64,000 nucleotides of DNA, taken from the NCBI RefSeq assembly GCF_036178845.1, contig NZ_CP108070.1:1612001-1676000 (forward strand), read 5' to 3'. Each line of letters starts with the position of its first letter. The first letter of the stretch is position 1. The notes beneath the pieces are model-generated. The model was not told the DNA's origin. It saw only the letters and a program-made list of their open reading frames with translations, and ran no database searches. Both the position numbers and the translations under genes were made by a program. The DNA comes from Streptomyces sp. NBC_00271. Lineage in GTDB: Bacteria; Actinomycetota; Actinomycetes; Streptomycetales; Streptomycetaceae. Positions 8,878-16,716 of the stretch are shown here, in pieces.

Positions 8878-9090
8878 TCACAATTTCTCACGGGAGGGGG
8901 TCGCGGCGCTGGCCAAACCACCCCAGGCTTCCGCCGCCGGACGCAGGTCCTCCACGTCCGGCTTCACGCACCATGTCTTGGTCGTCTTCACGTTGGCGTG
9001 CCCCGCCCACCGGGCCAGGATGTGATCCGGAACACCGCTGTTCGCGAGGTACGTCAAGCACGACGCGCGTGCATCGTACAAACGGAAACT
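8878..9090 (-). pseudogene. Tyrosine integrase, second C-terminal fragment
   Basis: The minus strand encodes SFRLYDARASCLTYLANSGV, then ILARWAGHANVKTTKTW and a short tail. This is box II with its Arg, the GH motif and the end of a tyrosine recombinase. The expected Tyr in the last helix reads as Trp (TKTWCV), and everything upstream belongs to unrelated DNA, so it cannot be active. It differs from the fragment at 6166, so two integrases were lost here. Confidence 0.62.
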
Positions 9091-9099
9091 TGCCTGCAC

Positions 9100-9531
9100 C
9101 TGACCCAGCATCAGGACGCCGTACGGATCGCCGCGAGCAGCCCCGGGCCCGAGTGGTTCCATAACCTGATCCAGAACACCGGCGCCAAACCGACCGCCTT
9201 CGCCCGCCTCGTCCGCGCCTGGCGCCACGGCGGTCCCACCGGCCTCACCGTCGCCGAACAGCCCCGCACCCCCGACCCAGCGGTGATGGCAGCCGCCCGC
9301 ACCGCCCTGGCCATGACCCTCGCCGAGATGGCTGCCGACCCTGTCCCCCTCAGGGCCTGGCGCAACCGCCTCACCCTCCCCGGCCAGGGCATCCAGCTGC
9401 GTCTGGGCCCCGACGCCCGCTGGTACCCCTACCTCCGGGACGACGACGGCGAATGGTGGCCCGCGGCACCAGCCGACACCGACCCCGTCGCAGCGCTCAC
9501 CTCCGTCTGGCAACAGCGGTCACCGACCTGA
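9100..9531 (+). pseudogene. SWIM zinc-finger family protein, C-terminal fragment
   Basis: About 140 codons read ASSPGPEWFHNLI, FARLVRAWRHGGPTGL, then LRAWRNRLTLPGQGIQLRLG and WYPYLRDDDGEWWPAAPADT. This matches what I know of the C-terminus of actinomycete SWIM zinc-finger proteins, which are otherwise several hundred residues long. The zinc finger and N-terminal part are absent, and the left end abuts the integrase scrap in opposite orientation. It is a junction of two broken genes. Confidence 0.55.
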
Positions 9532-9780
9532 ACAACACCTGGCCAACGCCGCGGATCCCCAGGCGAAGCATCCGGACCACCATGATCAACCAGAAGATCC
9601 TCTCACCCGGTCAGCCAACACGGCAGCGCCCATCCCGTCGACCCGACCAGCACACCGACCCAATTCTTCGTGTCAGTGTCCTCCGTGGGACGCAACCCCC
9701 TCGGATTTGCCTTCGAGTGGACTCCAGCCTCCAGACTGGTCACGACAAGATCCGAGCGGCGGACAGAAAGACGGCAGTAG

Positions 9781-10593
9781 ATGGAGACGACGAGCCGGAC
9801 GGGGCACCCTCTGCCCCACGACACCTACCGGCAGGCGATAGAGCGGGAGACCCTGCAGTTTGCCGAGGTGGTCAAAGGTGCAGACCCCGCGACCGCCGTG
9901 CCCTCCTGCCCCAACTGGACGCTGGCTGAGCTCACCCGGCACGTGGGAGCGCTGCAGCGCTGGTTCTGCACGCTGCTGACCCGGCTGGTGCAGGAGCCTC
10001 CGCACAGTCGCGACGTGGAGCTGGGGCTGCCGGAACGTGCGCAGGAATATGCCGACTGGGTGGCAGCCGGCGTACCCCAAGTGGCCGCCGTGCTGCGGGC
10101 CACGGATCCCCAGGCGGTGATGTGGGCGTGGGGTGAGGACCACCACGCGCGGTTCTGGGCCCGCCGGATGCTGTTCGAAACGCTGGTGCACCGGGTGGAC
10201 GCGGAGCGTGCCGTCGGCCGGAAGTCGGACATCGATCCCGCGCTGGCGGCGGACGGGGTTGACGAGTTCCTCGTCAACCTGCCCTACGCGGGCCTCTTCG
10301 CCCCAGCCGTGGCGAAGCTGCACGGCAACGGCGAGATCATCGCCTTCCAGTGCGCGGACTCCGCCGGCGAAACCGGCGAGGAGTGGCGGGTGCGGCTGGA
10401 TCCGGACGGTTTCCGACTGCTGACGCGGGACGGAGCCAGCGCCGCGCCGTTCAAGGCGCAGACGGCGGTACGGGGGCAGTCGGCCGACCTCCTCCTGCTG
10501 CTCTACGGGCGGCGGTCGTACCAGGAGACCGCCTTCGACATCTCAGGAGACGTCACGGCACTCGACTGCTGGTTCGCCCACACAGCCTTCTGA
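9781..10593 (+). CDS. Maleylpyruvate isomerase-family, mycothiol-dependent enzyme
   Basis: A 270-aa protein with the DinB-like MDMPI N-terminal domain: CPNWTLAELTRHVGALQRW with its conserved His near residue 55, and FETLVHRVDAERAVG near 140 with a second metal-ligand Glu/His pair. A short C-terminal domain follows, ending WFAHTAF. Family members bind a divalent metal and use mycothiol as cofactor in isomerase or transferase reactions; the specific substrate is unknown. The length is normal. The 250 bp upstream contain no other gene. It is a free-standing, apparently intact gene between broken ones. Confidence 0.85.
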   Translation: METTSRTGHPLPHDTYRQAIERETLQFAEVVKGADPATAVPSCPNWTLAELTRHVGALQRWFCTLLTRLVQEPPHSRDVELGLPERAQEYADWVAAGVPQVAAVLRATDPQAVMWAWGEDHHARFWARRMLFETLVHRVDAERAVGRKSDIDPALAADGVDEFLVNLPYAGLFAPAVAKLHGNGEIIAFQCADSAGETGEEWRVRLDPDGFRLLTRDGASAAPFKAQTAVRGQSADLLLLLYGRRSYQETAFDISGDVTALDCWFAHTAF

Positions 10594-10972
10594 TCCGCGC
10601 CAAGGAGCGCGCTGGTGGAGCTCGGCGACGGACTCGCCATCCGGTCTCGGTGAGCCCTGCGGCTGCGAGGTTGCGGCGGTTGTCGGCGAGCTTCTTCCGG
10701 GTGCGTGCCGATGGAGGGCACCGGCCTGTGCAGCCCGGATGCCCTCGCCCGGCTGGTGGCCCGGGAGTGACCCGGGGGCCGAGCACTGCAAGAGCGGTCT
10801 TCGGCCCCGGCAGGGTGTAACGGCCGCGGCCGGCCTGACGACGGGTGGCACCGGGTGCACTCGAATCGCCGCATCACCAGCACGCCCGCCATGGCGGGCT
10901 ACCGGCGGCCGGACTAGGCGCTGTTTCCCGGACCTCCTGACGTGGGTGGGGTGTTGGGGTCCGGCTGGCGGT
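10594..10972. other. Gene-free stretch
   Basis: No convincing coding sequence, terminator or repeat was seen in this 380-bp interval. Confidence 0.5.
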
Positions 10973-11165
10973 ATGGGCCATGGGGATCGGACCAATGCGG
11001 AGTGGGATCGGCTGGATTCGTTCTTGCTTCGTGGTGGTGTGCGTGGGGCCCGGTGGAGTGATCACCGTCGGGTGATCAACGGGGTCCTCTACCGCGTGGC
11101 AGTGGCGTGACGCGGGCGTCTTTGAGGCCCTGCTGGAGGGCCTGATCGCGGACGCCGTCCCTCTC
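10973..11165 (+). pseudogene. IS5-family transposase remnant
   Basis: The plus strand reads MGHGDRTNAEWDRLDSFLLR, then ARWSDHRRVINGVLYRV, the DUF4096-like start of IS5-type transposases. A frame change at about 11100 continues QWRDAGVFEALLEGLIADA, a segment that is normally about 20 residues further on. The DDE domain is missing. An internal deletion plus frameshift leaves about 65 codons. Confidence 0.6.
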
Positions 11166-11189
11166 CTCCATGCTCCCTGCGGCTTCACC

Positions 11190-11561
11190 GCGGGGCCATA
11201 AGCGGGGACGTCCTGTCGGCACCGGATGGGAGGCACCCCAAATGCGGTCGGCGCCCCACGGCATGTTGTCGGTGACGGGGAAGGCCGAGTGACGGTAGCG
11301 GAAAGCGGGGTCGGCGAGGAAGCCGGCGACGGTGGTGTCGGCTGCGGCCACAAGAGGGTTGGCGGTCATGGTCTCGCGCACTGGGACACCCCGCAGGAGT
11401 ATTTGGAGCATGGCCTGCCCGCTCTCCGCAGTCGCTGAGGCGATCACAAACCAACCGATGAGTACGAGCCAGATGCCGCTGAACACGGCCCCGCGGAAGA
11501 CCACGCACAGGCCCAGCACGCCAGACCACAGCGCAAGAGCCCCGCACGCCGCTGACGTCAC
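11190..11561 (-). pseudogene. M50 site-2 protease family, truncated membrane/CBS fragment
   Basis: The minus strand encodes a hydrophobic helix (LVLIGWFVIASATAES), then a CBS-domain start (VRETMTANPLVAAADTTVAG, FRYRHSAFPVTD), which is how actinomycete SpoIVFB-type metalloproteases read after their transmembrane domain. The HExxH zinc site and most membrane helices are absent, and the CBS region breaks off after FPVTD into unrelated sequence. It starts at a GTG overlapping the stop of the small upstream ORF, probably by chance. Confidence 0.5.
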
Positions 11562-11770
11562 CGGGCGCAGCCGACATCCAGCACTTCGATCACGTCACCG
11601 TGGCTGGTGTAGACAAGCCAGCACCATTCACCGAATACTGCGGCCAGCTCCGGGGCCTGTAGCTTCGGGGCCCGGGTCACAGCAGTGATGAGCGTGATGA
11701 TCTCCTCATGCACATCGTCCGGGAGGCCGAACAGCACGTTGGCAGCCTGTTGGATCAGTTCGACTTTCAT
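11558..11770 (-). CDS. Small hypothetical protein
   Basis: A 70-aa frame starting MKVELIQQAANVLFGLPDDV and ending EWCWLVYTSHGDVIEVLDVG. The composition and the end (strand with VIEVLDVG) faintly recall RelE/ParE-like toxins, but no antitoxin gene is next to it and I would not assign that function. Its GTGA overlap with the truncated protease fragment could be accidental. No clear ribosome-binding site. Confidence 0.35.
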   Translation of the reverse strand: MKVELIQQAANVLFGLPDDVHEEIITLITAVTRAPKLQAPELAAVFGEWCWLVYTSHGDVIEVLDVGCAR

Positions 11771-12053
11771 TTCGCACCCCGCGGACCACAGGAGCAGCAA
11801 GGTACGGCAGCTGTGTACTCCGCCCGTGCCTGTGGACGACTACGGCCAGGGTCCGTCATTGGTAGCAAGCGTCGCAAGGTGTGTGCGACATCCCGTGAGT
11901 TCCCCTGAGCCCCGCTGACTCCCTGACCCCGTGGCCAGGGGGTTCTTCCTCCTTCGGGTGCTCTGCAGCTCTGTGACGTAACTTCGGGATTCTTGAAGCG
12001 TTCTCACCTCGTCCGACCGATCCGCAGTCGGGCCGAAGGCGAGGAGGCTCGGG

Positions 12054-13133
12054 TTGGCGGCGCTGGCAGTCGTACGGGACCTGCGTGAGCACTGGGCGCC
12101 CGCGTCGGCGGAAGAGCTGGAGCGGTTCGAAACCGACGTGCTGTCCGGGTTCGTCCTCGCACGGGCCTCGGCGGGCCTTGCGGACGGCACCATCCGTGGG
12201 GACGTCGGGCACCTGGACCAGATCAGGACCTGGTTCGGCCGGCCCCTGTGGGACATGGAGCCCGCTGACGCCGACGCGTACTTCGGAAAAGTCCTGCGGA
12301 ACTCGCCCAGCGGCACCCGCCTGGCCCGCTCGCAGGCGATGACCACGTACTTCATGTTCCTGGAGCTTCGACACAAGGTCGAACTCCACCGCATGACCGG
12401 CCGGGTCGTCGAGTGCCCGATCGACGAGATGAACCGGCCGCGCGGGGCCAAGGACGCCCAGCTGCGGATCCCGCCGACCGAGCCGGAAGTTGGGACCTTG
12501 TTCACCGGCTGGGGCGGCGAGCTCGCCACCTGCCGCAAGTTCACCCCGACCGCCCGGAACTACACCGCGGCGAAGCTGATGTCCCAGGTCGGCCTGCGGG
12601 TCAGCGAGGCTTGCAAACTCGACCTGGACGACATCAAGTGGAACCTGGGCCGCTTCGGCAAACTCCACGTCCGCCATGGCAAGGGCGCCCGCGGCTCCGG
12701 ACCGCGCGAGCGGATGGTGCCCCTGATCAACGGCGCCGATAGGACGCTGCGGTGGTTCATCGAGGACGTCTGGGGCCAGTTCGACGACGACCACACCCGC
12801 CCCGGCGCCCCGCTGTTCCCCTCCGAGCGCAAGAACGCCGACGGCTCCTCGCGCCGGGTGGGCGACGACGCCCTGCGCGGCGGGCTCAAGGAGGCGGCCA
12901 AAGCGCATCTGCCGGGGTGGGGCGAGAGGCTGACGCCGCATGTCCTGCGGCATTTCTGCGCGTCCCAACTCTATGAGAACGGGCTGGACTTGCTTGCAAT
13001 TCAGGAGGTTTTGGGACATTCCTGGATCGCTACGACGATGCGATACGTCCATGTCCAGCAGACCCGGGTCGAGGACGCCTGGGTCACCGGGACCGAGCGG
13101 GCCGCGAAGCGGCTGGAAGGGCTCATCCGATGA
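12054..13133 (+). CDS. Tyrosine-type site-specific recombinase (first of a three-gene unit)
   Basis: A 359-aa protein with a SAM-like N-terminal DNA-binding domain (about 20-120) and a full catalytic domain: Arg in GLRVSEACKLDLDD, Lys-containing beta-hairpin (LHVRHGKGA), box II HVLRHFCASQL, GHSWIATT and nucleophile Tyr in MRYVHVQ. The TTG at 12054 follows GAGGAGG by seven bases. It strand-cleaves and joins DNA through a 3'-phosphotyrosine. Its stop overlaps the next start (ATGA). The 250 bp upstream contain no gene and may hold the element's left end. Confidence 0.9.
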   Translation: MAALAVVRDLREHWAPASAEELERFETDVLSGFVLARASAGLADGTIRGDVGHLDQIRTWFGRPLWDMEPADADAYFGKVLRNSPSGTRLARSQAMTTYFMFLELRHKVELHRMTGRVVECPIDEMNRPRGAKDAQLRIPPTEPEVGTLFTGWGGELATCRKFTPTARNYTAAKLMSQVGLRVSEACKLDLDDIKWNLGRFGKLHVRHGKGARGSGPRERMVPLINGADRTLRWFIEDVWGQFDDDHTRPGAPLFPSERKNADGSSRRVGDDALRGGLKEAAKAHLPGWGERLTPHVLRHFCASQLYENGLDLLAIQEVLGHSWIATTMRYVHVQQTRVEDAWVTGTERAAKRLEGLIR

Positions 13134-13456
13134 GGTGGAACCTGCGGCTGACGGCCGCGAACAAGAATATCTGGAAGGCGTCCGAGCTCCAACGGGGCCT
13201 GGCCGAGCACGGGTTGGTGATCTCGGCGGGGAAGATGTCCGGACTGTGGTCCGGCCAGCCGGTCTCCCTCAAGCTGGAGGACCTGGACGTCATCTGCGTC
13301 GTCCTCGGCTGCAAGATCGGCGACCTGCTGATCCCCGAGCCGGACAAGGTCCGCCGCCCTGGCGAGGAGACCGGCCAGCAGGCCGCCGCTGCGTCCGGTC
13401 CGGCCCCGGCGGTGGTGCCGCGCCGACGGGACGGCCGGTCCCTGCCGCCGATGTGA
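13130..13456 (+). CDS. Small XRE/Cro-like helix-turn-helix protein of the recombinase unit
   Basis: A 108-aa protein with one HTH domain at about 10-65: WKASELQRGLAEHGL, SAGKMSGLWSGQPVSLKLED, then LDVICVVLGCKIGDLL. The last 35 residues are disordered (Ala/Pro/Arg-rich). It is translationally coupled to the upstream recombinase by ATGA and is followed five bases later by the third gene. Comparable small proteins sit between two recombinases in Tn554-like and actinomycete units. A regulatory or directionality role is inference. Confidence 0.82.
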   Translation: MRWNLRLTAANKNIWKASELQRGLAEHGLVISAGKMSGLWSGQPVSLKLEDLDVICVVLGCKIGDLLIPEPDKVRRPGEETGQQAAAASGPAPAVVPRRRDGRSLPPM

Positions 13457-13460
13457 CGCC

Positions 13461-15122
13461 ATGAGTCCGCGCAAGGGCTACCGCAAGCCCGCTACCAGCT
13501 GCGACGACTGCCTGGCCTGGGGCGATTCCACGGGCAGGCTCTGCCCGGCGTGCTGGCAGTTCGCTCGTCAGCACGCCGGCGGCGAGTGCGGGGCCTGCCG
13601 TCGCCACCAGCCGCTGAAGTCCGGCTACTGCCGACTGTGCTGGTGCCAGGCCCGCCGCAACATCCGCCTGGCCACCGGCAAGCCGACCTCGGCCGGGCAT
13701 GTGATGGCGCCCTGGCTTCGTCAGGTCGGTGACCTTCAGCTCTTCTTCGTCGGCATGCACCACCACCGCGGCTCCTCCACGACGCCGCAACCCCGAGGCC
13801 AGGCCCGACGGGGGCGCCCACGCAAACCGCCACCGCTTGCTGCCGTCCGGCCGGTCAGTCGCTGGTGCCAGCCGGCTCTGTTCGACGGCGTCCCCCGCGA
13901 CTACCGCCGCTTCGACCGCAATGCGCACGCCAATCCCGCCAGTCCCTGGCTGACCTGGGGACGCCACCTTGCGCATGGCCTGGCCGAGGCGCGCGGGTGG
14001 GGCCGCCGCGTCCGTCTCGACGTGGACCGGGCCCTGGTCGTGCTGCTGTCCCCGCACACCGAGGGCGACGTCATCCACTACTCGGAGATCATCGCGCCGC
14101 TGCGGGCCCTGGACAGCAGCATCGAGCGAACCGCCGAGGTCCTGGAATCGATGAACATCCTGGTCGACGACCGCAGGCCGTCCTACGAGGACTGGCTGGA
14201 GAAGCGGCTCGACGGCCTTGCTGCCGGGATCCGCCGGGAAGCCGAGAGCTGGAACCGCACCCTGCGCGACGGCGGACCACGCACCCGCCCCCGCGACCAG
14301 GCCACTGTCTGGGCCTACCTCAACGCCGTACGCCCCACCCTGCTGGAATGGTCCGAGCGCTACGACCACCTGCGCGAGGTCACCCGCGACGACGTCGTCG
14401 CCCACGTCAAGACTCTCCACGGGCACGAACGGCGCCAGACTCTCGTGGCCCTGCGGTCGCTGTTCGGCTGGGCAAAGAAGAACGGCGTCGTCTTCCGCAA
14501 CCCGACCGCGCGCATCAAGGTCGGTGCGTTCGAGTACTCCGTCCTGCAGCCCTTGCTGCCCCAGCAGGTGACCCGGTCCGTCGAAGCGGTCCGCGGCCCA
14601 GCCGCCCGCCTCGCCCTCGCACTCGCGGCCGTCCACGCCGCCAGGGCCGGAGCCATACGCGCTCTCCATGTGGACGACGTGGACCTCGGCAACCGCCAGC
14701 TGACCATCGCCGGACGAGTCCGCCCCATGGACGACCTCACCCACCAGATGCTGCTGGCCTGGCTGGACTACCGGCGTCGGCGCTGGCCGAACACCGCCAA
14801 TCCCCACCTGCTCATCAACCAGATGACCGCGCTGGAGACCGGCCCGGTCAGCGGCTGGTGGATCAAGCACGAACTCCACGGTCAGGACGCCACCCTGGAA
14901 CGGCTCCGCGTCGACCGCCAGCTCGAAGAAGCCCTCGTCCACGGTCCCGACCCGCTCCACCTCGCCGAGGTCTTCGGCCTGGACGAGAAGACCGCGATCC
15001 GCTACGCGAACTCCGCCCGCGCTCTCCTGGAACGTCCGCTGGAAACCGACCCCGCGACTTCACCACGAACCCGCGGGTCCACCTCTTCAACGCACAGCGA
15101 CAGACCCTCGGGTTCCCGCTGA
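13461..15122 (+). CDS. Large zinc-ribbon recombinase homologue (third gene of the unit)
   Basis: A 553-aa protein. Residues 1-70 carry several CxxC pairs (CDDCLAW, CPACW, CGACRRH, CRLCW), a likely zinc ribbon. A basic disordered linker follows (RRGRPRKPPP). The C-terminal half has a tyrosine-recombinase core-binding domain and catalytic-like domain: Arg in HAARAGAIRALHVDDV, box-II-like LERLRVDRQLEEAL, and Tyr in TAIRYANSAR. The box-II His and the GHS His are not apparent (EVFGLDEKT), so catalysis is doubtful. The protein may assist the first recombinase. The last about 20 residues are low-complexity. Confidence 0.8.
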   Translation: MSPRKGYRKPATSCDDCLAWGDSTGRLCPACWQFARQHAGGECGACRRHQPLKSGYCRLCWCQARRNIRLATGKPTSAGHVMAPWLRQVGDLQLFFVGMHHHRGSSTTPQPRGQARRGRPRKPPPLAAVRPVSRWCQPALFDGVPRDYRRFDRNAHANPASPWLTWGRHLAHGLAEARGWGRRVRLDVDRALVVLLSPHTEGDVIHYSEIIAPLRALDSSIERTAEVLESMNILVDDRRPSYEDWLEKRLDGLAAGIRREAESWNRTLRDGGPRTRPRDQATVWAYLNAVRPTLLEWSERYDHLREVTRDDVVAHVKTLHGHERRQTLVALRSLFGWAKKNGVVFRNPTARIKVGAFEYSVLQPLLPQQVTRSVEAVRGPAARLALALAAVHAARAGAIRALHVDDVDLGNRQLTIAGRVRPMDDLTHQMLLAWLDYRRRRWPNTANPHLLINQMTALETGPVSGWWIKHELHGQDATLERLRVDRQLEEALVHGPDPLHLAEVFGLDEKTAIRYANSARALLERPLETDPATSPRTRGSTSSTHSDRPSGSR

Positions 15123-15242
15123 GAACCCTTCAGTTTTCGTGAACTCGCTGGGGTCTTGGGGTCCCGGTAGTACTCGCTGCGAAAGCAACGGATACCGCTG
15201 ACCAGCAGGGATGCGGCTTGGATCACTCATCAGCCTTCGTGG

Positions 15243-15600
15243 CTGGTGCTCTCGCGGTGCTTGCGTAGCTCTCAGTACAGCGTGGAGCGGCTGACGCCGA
15301 GCTCTGCGGCGACCTGTTCGGGGATCGCGCCGTCTTTGATCCGCTGGGCGGCTCCGGCGCGGGTGGTCGCGTTGAGCTTCGCGGGCCGTCCGGTCGGCAG
15401 TCCGCGGGCTTCCTTGGCAGTACGGGCGCCAGCGGCACGCTCCAGCATGTAGATCCGTTCCATCTGCGCAAACATCGCCAGCAGCGCGATAGCCATGTCC
15501 GTCCCGGGGCCCAGCTCGCTGGTGTCCGCGGTGAGCAACCTTTTGGTGTGGCCGATCCACTTGTTCAGTTCGGCTGCGCTCAGGTAGCCGATGCGGGGGT
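15243..15600 (-). pseudogene. Serine resolvase/invertase remnant
   Basis: The minus strand reads RIGYLSAAELNKWIG, then LGPGTDMAIALLAMFAQMER, ERAAGARTAKEARGL, GRPAKL and a Hin-type HTH (EQVAAELGVSRSTLY). This is the C-terminal half of a resolvase. The catalytic N-terminal domain, with its Ser after the RIGY start, is deleted to a few residues. A TGA interrupts the HTH just before the natural end (LRKH). It is not functional. Confidence 0.62.
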
Positions 15601-15809
15601 CTCGCCGTCGTCGCAGTGTCCCACGAGATACCCGTCATCCCCGACGGCGCCGACACCGACGCCTTCCATCACCACCGCCTCGATTCCGCAGGGCGCCTGC
15701 AGCACCTGCGCCACTGGCTCGTCACCGACCCGCGCGGCTGGGGCCCCGGCGGCGCACCAAGCAGCATCCGCTACAGCGAACCTCCGCGGCGCTTGTACGG
15801 CCACGAGGG

Positions 15810-16574
15810 CTATGGCCGAGGCCGGGCCGACGGGCGTGGGTGCGCCCGCTTGGCTGCCCGGACGCTCTCCTCCAGTGCCGCCATCAGGTCCAGCGAAGGG
15901 GCGGCCTCCACCGGCCCGGCAAGCTCACCGCCGGTGATCTTCACGTCTACGAGCTGTTCAAGGGCGTGGGCGTACTCGTCGTGTACCTCGCCGACGTCGA
16001 TACCGGTGAGCTCCCGGATCAGCATCTCGGCCAGTTCCAGCTCCCGGTCGGTGACCGGCGTCGAGGGCGCGAGGTCTCCGGGGTCGCGCAGCTCGTCCTG
16101 CCACAGGAGAGTCTGAAGGATGAGCATGCCGTGGCGAGGGCGGAGCAGCGCCAGCCGCTCCCGGCCGCAGAGGGCGACCTTGGAGACGGCGGCGCAGCCG
16201 GTGCGGGCGAGCGCTTCGACGAGCAAAGAGTACGGGCGGTCGCCGCCCGGTCCGGAGCCCACGTAGTACGGCCGCCCGTAACTGATCGGGTCGATGTCCT
16301 CGAAGGGCACGAAACCAAGCACGTCGACGGTCCGCTTCGTGGGCAGAGGCAGATGAGCCAGGTCCTCGTCCGTGAGCCGCACCATGCGCCCGTCGCCCAG
16401 GGCGAAGCCCCTGCCGACTTGTTCGTACGGGATTTCCTGGTTCTCGGCCTTGCAGAAGCAGCGGTGCTCGACGCGACTTCCATCGCTGACATGGATCTCG
16501 TGAAGGCGCACAGGATGCTCCTCCGTGGCGGCGTACAGCCTGATCGACAGCGCGACCGACTCGAACCGAATCAC
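15810..16574 (-). CDS. ku: Ku-family DNA-end-binding protein
   Basis: A 254-aa bacterial Ku homologue. It shows YAATEEHPVRLHEIHVSDGS, the CKAENQEIPYEQVGRGFAL segment, LTDEDLAHLPLPT, and the dimer/DNA-channel region down to DLMAALEESVRAAKR. Ku homodimers ring DNA ends and recruit LigD in non-homologous end joining. The start is uncertain: GTG at 16574 removes the usual first about ten residues, though the frame upstream (LRRWVIRF) still resembles the family until a TAA. No ligD is nearby. Streptomyces often carry extra Ku copies in accessory regions. Confidence 0.88.
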   Translation of the reverse strand: MIRFESVALSIRLYAATEEHPVRLHEIHVSDGSRVEHRCFCKAENQEIPYEQVGRGFALGDGRMVRLTDEDLAHLPLPTKRTVDVLGFVPFEDIDPISYGRPYYVGSGPGGDRPYSLLVEALARTGCAAVSKVALCGRERLALLRPRHGMLILQTLLWQDELRDPGDLAPSTPVTDRELELAEMLIRELTGIDVGEVHDEYAHALEQLVDVKITGGELAGPVEAAPSLDLMAALEESVRAAKRAHPRPSARPRP

Positions 16575-16716
16575 CCATCGTCGCAGGTCAGCACCACTCT
16601 CCGCTTATTTGATCAAGGGGCGGACGGGTGCACGCGTGAAAGCCCGACGTTAGCCACGATGAACAAACGCGCCTGGGAACAGCTCGAAATTGAGCGGCCC
16701 GCCCCGGCATCCAGAG

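Noticed and set aside
11558..11770. RelE/ParE toxin
   Set aside because: Similarity is faint and no antitoxin gene accompanies it.
13290..14960. Long minus-strand open frame (556 codons)
   Set aside because: It lies wholly opposite the zinc-ribbon recombinase homologue and has no family motif; high-GC shadow.
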